DNA of 64,000 nucleotides from Monarcha castaneiventris obscurior (Eukaryota > Chordata > Aves > Passeriformes > Monarchidae), in assembly GCA_026261815.1 (NCBI GenBank), contig JAMPIT010000348.1:620001-684000 (forward strand), read 5' to 3'. The notes below the pieces were generated by a model. The model was not told the DNA's origin and did no database searches. It saw nothing but the letters and a program-made list of their open reading frames with translations. The position numbers were made by a program, and so were the translations under genes. Shown here one piece after another: positions 22,271-33,535 of the stretch (positions within the stretch are counted from its first letter, which is position 1; each line of letters starts with the position of its first letter).

Positions 22271-23734
22271 ACGTTAGGAGACCCCAGGGACAAGAATGGG
22301 GGATGACAACTTGGCAGACAGGTCCCAGCAAGTCCTTCTACTGTGGAAAAGTGGGACACTTCACAAGAGAATGCCCAGAATTATAGAGGGAGGTTAAAAC
22401 CTTCCAGATGATGGAATCAGGAAATTATGCACAGGATTACGGGTGTCCGGGGCTCTCTTTTTTGGGTCCAAACACCATGAAGAGCCCTTGATAAATTTAA
22501 AATTAGGAACCAAAGAAGAAGAATATGTGTTTATAGTCGATTCAGGAGCTGAGAGATCAAGTTTAATTAAAATCCCCTATGGATGTGTGAAAGGGACCAA
22601 AATAATTGGAAAAAACAGAATTATTGCAGTGAAAGGGGAGAGATTCCATGCCCCAATAGTGGAACAAGTAGTTGTTCTAGGAAATGGTAAGGAAACGCCA
22701 TTTAGTTTTATAATAATACCAGAGGCTGGCACCAAGATGTTAGGGAGAGATTTTTACGCGCAATTAGGGATTGGGGTAATTCCAGAAGAGGATAGAATGG
22801 TGGTAAAGGTATTTAGACTGACTACAGAGGATGAGAAGGGAATAAATCCGGTGATGTGGGCTGAAGATAATACAGGAGGGCTGAATATCTCTCCCCTGGA
22901 AAACAAACTGAAGGAAGGGAGCCAGCTCATTCATGTGAAACAATACCCTATATCTTTGAAAGGAAGAAGGGGATTACAAGTTATAATTGAGCAACTTTTG
23001 GAAGATGCATTATCAGATGGGTTGTTAGGACTTTGCATGTCCCCCCATCTTACCCGTATGGAAACCCAATGGGACATACAGACTTATTCAAGATTTGAGG
23101 GAATTACATAAACTTGTTCAAGGATGCCACTCGGTAGTCCCTAACTCATATGCTTTACTAAGCAAGATTCCCTATGACCATGTGTGGGGTTCAGTGTGAC
23201 TGGTTTGACTGATGCATTCTGGACCTGTGCACTAGCAGAAAACAGCAGAGATGCATTTGCTTTTGAATGGGAAGAGCCCACTACTGGGAGAAAGCAAAAG
23301 TTACGATGGACCTCCACCACAGGAATTCAAGTCTTCAAATCTGTTTGGACAAGTTTTACAACAGGTGCTTGAAGAGTTTACTCTAAAACCAGGGGCAAAA
23401 AATTGTTACAGTATGTGGAGTTGTTGATACCAGGGGAAGAGAAAGTCCGAGATGCCACAGTTAAGCTGTTGAAGTTTTTGGGAAGAGGAGATGACTAAGA
23501 GTCTCTAAGACAAAATTGCATTTGTGGAGACAGAAGTAAAATATCTTGGGCATCTGGTAAGTGAAGGGCGAAGAAGGATAACCCCAGAATGTATTTCTGG
23601 TATTGTTGCTGTGCACCTTCCTAAAACACAATGAGAAATAACAAAATTCTTACATTTGCTCAGATATTGCCGCTTATGGATTAAGAGTTTTACCCAGCAT
23701 GGCAAGTTTTTGTATGAAAAACTGCAAGAGGAGG

Positions 23735-24438
23735 TGAAACATAGGGTTTTCTTTTGAACACTTAAATAATGAAATTTTAAGTAAAAGCTAGTTCTGCCAA
23801 AGTTAACTAAAATAGAAAAAAGACGCAGAACTTAGCTAAAGTTAATTAAGGAAATTAATAATTAGTCAGGAAGTTAAATATAGGATAGGCTCTGATTACT
23901 TGGTATTTGTTTAGCTGTGCTTATAATAAGCAGTTAATAATCTTAAAAAAAATTCAAAAGAAGGCCTTGACAGTTACAAATTCTTCCACCTGCAACTTAT
24001 TCAAAAGCAACAGAGGAGGAAACTGGTAGTCTTCCAATATCAGGTGTATTGTTAAAAACCGGAGAGGCAAAAAGGTCAAAGTAAGAAAAAACAGCCTTAC
24101 TTCATCAGGACAGCCCCCTCCTCGTTTTCAGCAACACCAACTTAATTCTATTGCAAAAATTGCACATGCTTCATGACTTCTTGCTAATTTTCATGTGAAG
24201 TGGGAAATGGGAGGTGTCTATACTACAAATATGTATTTGTGTTTTAAATATGTATTACCATTTTAAATAAATAGGTTTTGTATTGTATTGTAACCTTGGA
24301 GCTGTATGTTTGGGAGCCATTCCTGCAGCTTCCCAGCACTGAAATAAATATACACTTTCTAACCCTAACAAGTAAAGAGTCTTTGTCCATCTCAGGTGAA
24401 TATTAATATTAAATCTATATCCATATTTTAATAAATCA
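23735..24438 (+). mobile_element. Nested solo LTR 3, 704 bp, in RT
   Basis: It runs from TGAAACATAGGG to TAATAAATCA with an exact 4-bp TSD GAGG (23731-23734 and 24439-24442). AAATAAATATAC lies near 24342. A second copy of the same LTR lies at 41143-41849 and aligns over the whole length, with good similarity in the last 300 bases. The 4-bp TSD suggests class I. Confidence 0.9.
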
Positions 24439-26400
24439 GAGGAAGAAAAATTTGGGTGGACTAGGAATCAGCAAGAGCAATTTGAAAATCTGAAAAAGAA
24501 ATTAATCCAAGCACCTGTTTTAGCACTCCCCTCCTTAGAAAAACCTTTTTAACTATATGTCAGCATAGAAGAGGGGGCAGCTTAGAGAATATTAACCCAA
24601 ATACGGGGAGGGCAGAAGAGACCTGTGGCTTACCTTTCATAAATGTTGGATCCAGTGCCCCAAGGCTGGACACCTGTGTTCAAGCAATAGCTGCCACTGC
24701 CTTACTGGTGGAAGAGTGCAGAAAATTGACTTTTGCGGGTTCTTTAGTTGTGGCTACTCTGCACCCAGTCAGGACAATTTCAAATCAAAAGTCTGAGAGG
24801 TGGCCAACGTATTCAAGAATTTTGAAATACAAAACCATCTCAAGGGAAAAGGAGGATTTAACATTAATTACAGACAAAAGTTTGAATCCCTCTCAATTTT
24901 TATATGGAAAGGCAGAATTAGAAGTCCCTGAACATGACTGCTTGGATATTGAATTGAATTGAATATCAGACAAAGGCTAGAGAGGACCTACAAGAAACTC
25001 CCTTAGTGGAAAGGAGGAGAGTTTTCATTGATGGATCATCTCGATTTATAAACAGGAAACATCATAATGGTTCTGCTATTGTGGATGGTGAACAAAGCAG
25101 TCTGTTAGAGAAAGGGAGGTTACCCAACAACTGGTCAGCTCAGCCATGTGAATTATATGCACTAAAAAGAGCCCTGGAACTACTCAGAGGATAAAAGGAT
25201 ACTATATGCACTGATTCTAAATATGCTTTTGGGGTGGTACACACTTTTGGAAAAATACAGAAAGAACATGGACTAATTTCTTGAGATGAAAGGAATCAGT
25301 GCATGAGCAATTGCTTTTGGAAGTTCTGGAAACCCTGGGATTAGCCAAAGAAATCGCAGTAGTTGATATAATGGGACACGAGAAAGGGGGAACTTCAGAA
25401 ATGACAGAATATTGTTTAGCTGACAGGCTAGCTAAAGAAGCTGCAGAGGAGGAGGAAATAAAGATGCTAGCACTAGTACCTAGTGGAAAGGCAGAGGATG
25501 TAAAACTCCTGGTGTTTATGGAAGAAGAAGAAGAGCGGTTACAAAAAGTGGGAAGTGAAAGAAATCAGGAAAGCAAGTGGTTCTTGCTACCAGATGGGAG
25601 GCAAACAGTGAATAAAGCAATTGCTAGAGACGTTTTAATCCAATTACATCAGGAAACACACTGGGGGACTCAAGCTTTATGTGATCAATGTTTAAGAACT
25701 CAGTTGTACAGGATTCTACACATTAAGTAAAAAAGTGACAGAACAATGTTTGATCTTTCAAAGGGTGAATAGAAAAGTAGTAAGAAAACACCCTAGTGGG
25801 GGAAGAGCCCTGGCCCTTAGATCCTTTCAAAATACACACATAGATTATGCTGAATTCTCCAAAATACAGTGATGGAAATACCTTCTCGTGATAATTGATC
25901 ACCTTACCCACTGGGTAGAAGAAGTCTTTCCTACCTCCACTGCAACTACCTCAAATCTGGCTAAGATTCTGTTAGAACAAATTATTCTCAGAGATGTAAT
26001 AATTGCAAGAATAGACTCAGATAAAGGAACACACCTTACCTCAAAGATTTTACATACTGTATGTGTTGCATTAGACATAAATTGGGAATTTCATTCCCCG
26101 TGGCACTCTCAGAACTCAGCATGTGTGGGCACAGAATGAATGCTATTCCCAGAACCATATTACTAAATTAGTGATTGAAATCAGATTATTGTGGGTTAAA
26201 TGTTTACCTCTAGCATTATTACAAATTATGACTGCTCCAGGAAAGGATATAGGGGCTTCTCCCTATGAAATGTTGTTTGGATTACCTTTGTTGGGGTCAC
26301 TGGGCCAGCTGGTGAGCCAAGGAAAAGGGCTGGTGGAAAAACCTAGGCATTTGACAATGTATCTTCTGACCTCTAATGGAAAAGCCTCTCCCACAAGCCC

Positions 26401-26838
26401 TTGCAGTTGGAATGAAATCTTATCCCCAGACCCTGTGAATGTAAAATTACCTCTCCCAGCAGCCTGTGTGGCTGCTTCCTGCCCATGTCCCCTGCCCTGC
26501 CCCTTCCTCTGCTCATTACCTCAGTTCCTCGGCCCCGCCTCTGTACTGCCCCTGTGCCCTCCCATCACTCTGTAAAAGCGCCCCAGCCACATGGCCTCAT
26601 TCTCTTCACCTGCTCACTTCACCTGCTCATCCCTGTGGATGAAATAAAACCAGCTCCGTGGAATTCCTGGGCGGCGTTGGGCCCTCCTTGACTCCTTGTC
26701 TCTTGTAATATTGAGCTATCCGGCTTAAGGTGTGGGGTTGTACCACCAGCGCTTCCAGCTGCGCAGGGCAAGAATGAGGGGCCAGCTAGCAGACTGCTGC
26801 ACCCATTCTGCCCCTCTCACGAGGCTATTTGGGGAACA
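26401..26838 (+). mobile_element. Nested solo LTR 4, 438 bp, in integrase
   Basis: An exact 6-bp duplication AAGCCC lies at 26395-26400 and 26839-26844. The segment ends GGGGAACA. A TATA-like TGTAAAAGC lies near 26572 and AAATAAAAC near 26642. The left end reads TTGCAG rather than TG, so it may have gained or changed a base. Open integrase sequence resumes in a sensible way after it. Confidence 0.75.
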
Positions 26839-27354
26839 AAGCCCCCCCTCTGTGAGCCCTATAACCCCCCACAACCTTCATTTTAAATTTATATACCTTC
26901 TCTGGAAAAGGAGGACGGGTTGCCAATTTCTGAAACCAGTGACTTATATCTGAAAAACTATTTGCAGGCAGTCACACGTTCTCTTACAGATTTTAGAAGG
27001 AGAGGGTTGTTACCCCAAACAACTTTCACATTCACCAGGGAAAACCAGGAGATTGGGTTCTAATAAAAGCTTGGAAAGCTGACACCCTAACACCAGTGGG
27101 GGAAGGTCCCTTTCAGGTACTTCTAACAACTGAAACAGATGTTGGGACTGCTGAAAAGGGGTGGTCTCACACCTCTCGAGTTAAAGGACCAGTGGAAAAT
27201 CCTCCCCAAAAGTGGGCAGTGGTACAGGGAAGTAACCCTTTCAAGTTAACCTTCAAAAGATAATTCAACAGTAAACAGTCAAGGGCAAGACTGGACTGAC
27301 CTTTGTATTCACCACCAGAGAGATCTTCGTTCCACGATGGCTTGCATCCCCTCA

Positions 27355-27918
27355 TGTGGTGGTGCCCCAGCCTGATGCCCTGTGGCCCGCCCCCATCCAT
27401 CATGCCCTGGCCGTCCAGTGGCCAGACGAGTCAGAGTTCAAGGGTGGATCTGTGGGCATGGAGGCTGACTAGGGCACCACCCTGGTTTCCAGAAAGATCT
27501 TTGGGGTTCGGTCACTGATTGTGAGAGGAGCCTGTCCCTCTAGGTTATTCCCCTGTTATTCGTTGTCAATGTTAGTCCCCTCCTCTGTACCTTCTTCCCA
27601 TTCGCTAATGTACCCTGGACCCTCCTATTTTCCCTCACCCTAAAACGCCGAGGAGAGAGCTGCTCAGGGAGTGCTCCATTGTTCTGACCCTGTTCAATAA
27701 ATCCTTGTTGGACTACTTCGGAGCTCCTCTGCCTCCCTTGCTTCTTCGCCTCGGGGTGCTTGGCAGCCTGCAAGCAGGCACCCTTGCGGCAGGCTTCCCC
27801 ATGCAGGGGACTGCTTTGCCTCCACGCTTTGCCCGGAGCAATCGGACCTTGGTCAGTCCCTCTCCAGCTGCTTCACTCCTACGGCACACCGGGCTAACCG
27901 CGAGGGGTCAAGCGGTCA
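27355..27918 (+). mobile_element. Nested solo LTR 5, 564 bp, between pol and env
   Basis: It runs from TGTGGTGGTGCC to AAGCGGTCA, with an exact 6-bp TSD CCCTCA at 27349-27354 and 27919-27924. A CAATAAA signal lies near 27690. The TGTGGTGG start is shared with the LTR at 1676-1931, which suggests a related class II group. Confidence 0.9.
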
Positions 27919-27981
27919 CCCTCAGGTGTTGAGCAATGGAAATATAAGGCACACCAGAGCTTGACAAAAAGAGGAACAGAA

Positions 27982-29850
27982 AATGAAGAATCTGATTTTT
28001 ATAATTGGGATTGAAATCTTACTGATAAATGACTCAGTCTCGATTGACCCTTGCACCCCTCGATGTCCAAAGAAATTGCTGGATGGAGTGTTAGAGTCTT
28101 AATGCATCACCTCCATATCCCCACAGCATGCTGTTCTGGTAAGCCTGCAAAATTCCAGCAAGGAATGCGAATTTATTGGATTGCACAGACCCTAGAAAGC
28201 AGGTACGGATACTGGAGTAGGTGTTACTGTCGTAAAGGAGAGCCCTGGGTGTGCTTTCACAAGGAGGGACAAAAAGGGACAAGGAAACCCAGCAACCTCC
28301 TTTCGGGGAGCAACCAAAAGTTATGATTTGAACCAGCAGGGAAAAGAGAAGATTAGTAAAAATCCCCACTGCCACAAATTATCCCCAGGTAACCCCATGT
28401 CAGCACCCCCAAAGATCTTTTCACTGTATGAGGAGTTAGAAAAGAACTACAGAAAGAGCTGGAGCTCCTGTTGGTGGAGAAAAATCTATTTGTGGACCAA
28501 GCAGAAAAGATAGCTAAAGCATTAGGAATGTAACTGCTGGGGTGTGTGGGGGAGTTCTAGGGAGTGAGGAGTGGCCATGGAGGGGAACTGGGTTAGATCC
28601 TTCCCAGGTAATTAAATGGATTTACTCTGTATTTCTAAGGAACAGGAAAGACCTGGTGGGTGGATTCTAACATCTGAAGTTATGGGGGATGAATGCTTAC
28701 AGAGAGTAGGGGACCAGTTTAATCAGTTTGCAGGAGAAAACTCTCTGTCAAAGAGTTTATACTTATAATTCAACCTCTGCTATCACTACTTGGTGGCCTA
28801 AGGAACGCTCTTGGTATTGGTCTCAAAGGAAAGGAAATAATTGTACTACTACTATCGAACCAGGAATGTTTAATTGTTCTGGAAGGAATCTCTTCCAAGG
28901 AATATCTGCACTTCTCAAATTTTGGGAAAAACTATCTGACTCCTCTAACCATTGGTGGAAAGCTCCCACAGGACTATTTTGGATTGGTGGGCAAAAAGCC
29001 TACTCTAAACTTTCTGCACAGTGGAAGGGGAGTTGCACATTGAATATAATAGAGTCTAGATTTTTCTTACTACCATTAGAAAAGGGAAGTTCCATTAGAT
29101 TGGGAGTTCCATTATTCAAAGATGTAAATCCAGAGAAAAGGAATGTTCAAATAGGAGGATCCCAGAACTCGGGAGAAGATGAGTGGCCACCAGAAAGGGT
29201 CATAGAGACATATGAACCTGCTGCCTGGGCTCAGGATGGTATCTGGGGGTATAGAATACAATTTTATATGTTAAATAGAGTTCTTAGGTTGCAAGCAGTA
29301 ATGGAACTTCTCTCTAATCGCACAGCCAGGGCTCTGGAATTAATAGCCAGACAGCAAAGCCAGATGAGAGCAGCCATACACCAAAACTGGTTAGCCCTCG
29401 ATTATCTGCTTGCTGAAGAAGGGGGAGTGTGTGGAAAATGTAACACATCAGACTGTTGCCTAAAGATCAATGCTAATGGGGAGGCAGTGTTGGACATAGC
29501 TTCTGATATCAGAAAAATCACCCGTGTGGCGGTACAAAAACGGAGCTCAATGACAGACTAAATGGTGGGACAACTTACTTGAAATGGCCTGGTGGAAGAA
29601 GGTAGGCTTTATATTCTTGTGCGCAACTGCTGGATTATTCTTTTTACTTTGTCTCATCTCCTGCTTTATTCCATTAATGAATGGTGTAGTAGAATGCAGA
29701 TAATTAGTGTGCCACTCAATTCTAATGTGGCAACCAGCAGCCAAGGAATGGGACCTCAAAGGATTATGATCCTGAAAAAAAGAGATCGAAAAAGGGAGAA
29801 ACAAGAGGAGGAAATAGAACTTATTTTACACAAGTTGGAGTAGAACTATG
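27982..29850 (+). pseudogene. env: env remnant with a long open surface/transmembrane part
   Basis: An ATG at 27982 starts a hydrophobic signal-like segment, but the frame stops within 40 codons and the N-terminal surface part is full of stops. From 28728 to 29561 a 277-codon frame stays open. It has several N-X-S/T sites and a heptad-like stretch (LLSNRTARALELIARQQ near 29310). After the conserved LAEEGGVC comes a Cys cluster (CGKCNTSDCC, 29431-29460), the disulfide region of gamma-type transmembrane subunits. Spacing from the first Cys to the CC pair is seven residues rather than the usual six. The membrane span follows in another frame (about 29590-29690), so the protein is cut off before its anchor. 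Confidence 0.8.
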
Positions 29851-30015
29851 AACAGCAACATGAACTGCCAACTCAGAAGCATTTTAAATAGACTGAATTT
29901 AATACAATGTAAAAAAAGACTGATTAATCTTAATTGTAACTGCTTCACAAGAGGAACCAGTCTGCGATGAGCAGACAGGACAATTCAATCAAGGGCTTCA
30001 GCAAAAAAGGATAAT

Positions 30016-30032
30016 AAAAGGAAAGGGTGGAT
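30016..30032 (+). promoter_or_regulatory. Polypurine tract of the provirus
   Basis: The sequence AAAAGGAAAGGGTGGAT directly precedes the TG of the 3' LTR, as expected for the plus-strand primer. Confidence 0.8.
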
Positions 30033-30477
30033 TGTGAGAGATGAAATGACATTTTGCTTCAGCCCAAAAGGATTATGGAGTAAAGGAATGAAAATTGTTG
30101 ATTCTGTTTCCTATTTGTTGTTATCTATGGTTTGGATGCATTTTGTTTAATCTGTTGGGTATTGTCGAGGCCCACGAGAGGAGCAGGGTTGAAGACATGA
30201 CCAGAAAAGGAAGGAAGGATGAGAGGGGAGGGGGAAAAGGAATAGGCGATCGGGAGAGAGTGTAAGGTCCTGGGTACCCATCCAGTGGGAAAGGGGACAG
30301 GGACTGCCCCTGGCCTCGAAAGAGTTTAAAAGGTTTCCATTTTGACCAGGGTGTGTGTGTTCACCTCTTGGGAGAGAGACACACACTTTGCTCAGCTGCA
30401 TCATTACAAATAAACAGTTTTTGCTTCTAAGATTTTGTCCCCTCTTAATTGTATCAGAAAGTGAGATACTTCTAACA
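30033..30477 (+). repeat. 3' LTR of the provirus
   Basis: It runs from TGTGAGAGATGA to CTTCTAACA. A TTTAAAAGG element lies near 30327 and AAATAAAC near 30413. It aligns with the 5' LTR but with many differences. Confidence 0.9.
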
Positions 30478-30605
30478 GGATGATGCTTCCAGAGGAGTCA
30501 GGAGTGAGAGACTGGTCAGACGTGTGTGAGTGTGCCCGACCCTGGCTTGGAACATGCCAGGTGTGGGAGTGAGAGGAGAAGGAGCAGTACGGGCCTTGCC
30601 CTGCT
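30478..30605 (+). repeat. Copy of the gene A 3' flank, abutting the provirus
   Basis: About 55 bases match 14435-14377 (minus strand) closely, and the next about 75 match 13873-13790 (minus strand) more loosely. These are the two host segments on either side of the solo LTR at 13874-14376. The paralogue therefore shows the pre-insertion arrangement. A gene A body is absent next to it. Confidence 0.7.
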
Positions 30606-32710
30606 GAGGTGATGCCCTGCTTCGCACCCCTCAGCCCCGGGCCTGTATCCCAGCCCCACAGTGGCCACCGATCCCTGGCACACCGCAGGCAGTGCTCCAC
30701 ACCCACCCCTGGAGCCCCAGTCCAGCTGCTGAGGGGACAAATGACCACAAGTCCCTCCTGGGGGATGGGCCCAGGAGGGCCAAGGGGTATTAAAAGCTGG
30801 ACACGAGGTGAGCACATGTCTTGTCCCTACCTCCCCTTGGAATTTCTATCAGCTGAACACTGCTGGACCCAGGAAGGACATTTGTTCTTTCCTGAATCTT
30901 TTCTGTCTTTCTTCTTCTAATTCCCTCGTCTCAAATTTTGGAGCAACTGAGAATCAGGTGGCCTTGGAGTTTACTAAGTAGAATGGGCTAAGTTAATGTC
31001 TTCTGAATTGTTTTTAGAGCACCATTCCAGCAACATAAATCTTCTGCCAAATTTCCCTCATTTTCTAAAGTTTCTGGTGAAGGTTTTTTTGGTTTTTTTA
31101 CTTCTTGAGAATATCTTGTCCTTATTTGTCCCACGCGTCTAAGTCAGAGAACGTGAAAAAACAAAACCCTTGTAAGTGTCTCATTGAGCGAGGTTTGGGG
31201 GGCCTTGCAGTGAGAGATTGCGGTTCCTAGTCACAGCCTTCTGCCTTTTATCACCAGGCCTATCTATCACAAGTTCCAACTTTGCCTTTTTCAAGGCACA
31301 CATTCATGCTTTGAGCTCTTAATTTGTTATCAACTGTTGCAGTTAAATAAAGAGGCAGATTTGAGCACTGATGTTAAGTGTAGGGAAAAGCATTTTCAAA
31401 GTGAATTAATGACACAGTAGAAAGAAAATAAAATGTGATGCATTCACAGTGAATTGGTCAGATTTTAATTCTATGCTGAAATACAGCTAACAGCTGGGAA
31501 ATTAACAGGAAGATACGTTTTTGTTTCAATAGAAAAGTGGAGAGAGGACTCTCAAGGGACACACTAATAGATAGAAGTCCCCACAAACTCTGAAAACTCC
31601 AAAAATGTTTATAGTCACTTAGGCGTATTAACTATGCACAAAACTACTGAACTTAATAGTCTGCAATGTGGGAAAATGGCACAATTTTAATTAGCACCCT
31701 ATGATTTAAGTTTCTGGATAAAGCTTTATAATGCAAGATCATTTGATTTTTGTTGTATGTTGGTTTCATGTCTATTACTGAAATGAATGGCCTTCCCCTT
31801 TTGCCATTTATAAAAACATATGTTTGAAATCTTGCAGCAAAATGTAACAGATGTGACTGACTCCCAAAAGGCTTGTAATGCTTGTGGCAGGCTTTTTCAG
31901 TTTATAAACTGCTCTACCCCTGCAACTTGTATGCAGCGAAGAAGACCAACTGATCAGATGGCACAGAACTCCACATCCAGCAGTCTGAGCCATTTTGGCT
32001 CAGCAGGAAGAGAGTTTAGTGAGGGTAAAACATCCAGTTCTCTCAGAGGAGAGTATCGTGTGCCTGCTCTTGGCTGCGCACTCCCAGTCCATCACTGCAG
32101 TGCTCCTGCCTTCCCTGCTGCCACATTGCAACAGCCTCCAGAGGCATCACTGGACACGGATGCTTTGCACTGCATTTGGGAACCACCAGAGCAGTTTAGA
32201 GAGGACCAAATCCACTGATGGCTGCCGGGTACAAAGGCACCATGGCCAGCTCTGCAGATCCAAGACTCTTCTTTCTCCACTCACACATTCTCCCCTCTCC
32301 ATCTGCTGGGACACACATGCAGACCCTGTTGCTCTGACCCCGCATGTCCGCCCTCAGATGCAGAGTGCCTGTGGAAAACACACCTCCAAGTGTGGATCCC
32401 TGCTACAGGAGGAGACAGTGCCTCTGCTCCAAAATGGTGTTGTCTCTGCTTGCTGGTGGAATAAGCCAGTTCCCATCCAGACAGGAGAAGATGCTGCTCT
32501 GCTTTGCACCAGTCCAGCAGAAATGTTGAGTCAGGGGATATGCCTTTAGAAATGGGTCTTAAGATTTTGTACTGATGGCATTTCACAAAAAAAAATACAT
32601 CTTTGAAATAAGGATTGACACCATTCCTGGGTAGGATCCCATTCAGGTAAAGGAATTCTCAGTCTCTTTTTTCTGTGTCTTTGTGATTCAAAGGAATCTA
32701 CTCCACATCG
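30606..32710. other. Non-coding stretch; TATA-like site near its left edge
   Basis: A GGGGTATTAAAAGCTGG element near 30785-30801 with GC-rich upstream sequence looks promoter- or LTR-like, but no element ends were found. Open frames at 31820-32549 lack recognisable domains. I see no supported gene. Confidence 0.4.
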
Positions 32711-32716
32711 AGGTAC

Positions 32717-33466
32717 TGTAAAGCACATCTTTATTGGCCTGGCCAGGGGAGCACACAGGGGTGAAAACCTCCGTACATGTGCCCACCATGTTCATCTTAG
32801 AGAGATTATTTATACAAGTTCGGCATCCACCCTTTCTGCTCATTTATCTGTAAGTTACAGTCTTAAGGGGTTGGGGTCCTCCATAACTTGTGATTTCCTT
32901 ATCTTAAGGTTACAAACAGGGCACGCCATTCTTATCTAATACAGTCATCACACCCCTATTTTGCTAATACACAATTTCATTGTTACACACTTTGTTGCTG
33001 TATTAGTTATACTACATCTGCAATTGTGTATTGATTGTTCCTATTATAACAATTGTGATTGTTCCTATTTTCTTATTACATTTTTCCACCCTTTGTGACA
33101 GTTCCTCTATTTGTCATTAAAGCAGCAGTTACCATGTGTCTTCCTCCTTATCGCTCAGTCCATAGGGACTGAACCCCTGTTCTGCAGACAAGCGGTGAGC
33201 CAAACCCATTAGCTCGTGTTCTTTTCCCTTATCATCCTAGTCCACTCTTTTTTCAAGAGCACTTAGGCATAGCATCTCCTATTGACTTATCATCATAGCC
33301 CCTTCCAGGGCCATGCTTCTTGTCTTGCAAAAGCAGTTGTGGTCGAGCATAGCAGCCAACACCCCACTTTTATTAACCTATACTTTATACTAAGGCACTT
33401 AGGAGTTAAAGGAGTTCTGTGTTTCATATGTTAAAAGAGTCCTGTGTTTCATTTGTTTTCTGGGTA
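32717..33466 (-). mobile_element. Solo LTR, minus strand, 750 bp
   Basis: An exact 6-bp duplication AGGTAC lies at 32711-32716 and 33467-33472. On the minus strand the element begins TACCCAG (TG changed to TA) and ends GTGCTTTACA. A TATAAATA box lies near 32812 and AATAAA near 32733, in the correct order and close to its end. The 6-bp TSD suggests class II. It lies about 70 bases upstream of copy B. Confidence 0.75.
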
Positions 33467-33535
33467 AGGTACCCTGTACTGGGGGTTAGAGACTGAGGGC
33501 AAGAAATAAAGGCATTCCTCATAATTCAGGGATTG

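Larger units (their letters stand above)
20010..22386 (+). pseudogene. gag: gag remnant, frameshifted and split by two LTRs
   Basis: Pieces run in order. A matrix/linker part precedes a Pro-rich piece (20204-20488). A capsid part contains the conserved APKGQNF and WLQRLRKN stretches (about 20870-20990) and a VWPD motif just before the first nested LTR at 21063. After it the capsid C-terminus resumes (from 21470, with KKKLEKIEDW), is cut again at 21694, and ends in a single zinc knuckle (22335-22386). In the knuckle the first Cys of the CX2CX4HX4C pattern is Ser. Several stops and frame changes occur in the matrix/capsid part. Coding across both nested insertions lines up exactly at the TSDs, which supports the insertion boundaries. 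Confidence 0.8.
22430..27260 (+). pseudogene. pol: pol remnant (protease, RT, RNase H, integrase), inactive
   Basis: Protease is the best kept part: the frame 22443-23111 has the active-site VDSGAE (about residues 32-37) and a later MLGRDF. RT begins at KQYPISL (22940) and continues past the frame end. The motif A position that should hold the catalytic Asp reads VTGLTDAF (Asp to Gly, near 23208). The YVDD box near 23410 has decayed to YVE. A nested LTR splits RT at 23735. RNase H shows FIDGSS (25027) and TDSKYAF (25205), with stops. Integrase keeps the HX3H and CX2C zinc motif (25645-25690) and two acidic positions (HIDYAEF near 25840 and IDSDKGTH near 26015), but the final Glu region is frameshifted. 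A nested LTR at 26401 precedes the integrase C-terminus (to 27260). Confidence 0.85.
18926..30477 (+). mobile_element. Class I (gammaretrovirus-like) provirus, defective, with five nested solo LTRs
   Basis: The element has two related LTRs (18926-19359 and 30033-30477), a primer-binding site, gag, protease/RT/RNase H/integrase and env remains in order, and a polypurine tract. The LTRs have visibly diverged by many substitutions and small indels, which indicates an old insertion. All three genes are broken by stops, frameshifts and inserted LTRs. No TSD is seen: GTCC precedes it and GGAT follows it. The two flanks therefore do not show a simple insertion site. Length is about 11.5 kb, of which nested insertions account for about 2.7 kb. 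Confidence 0.9.
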
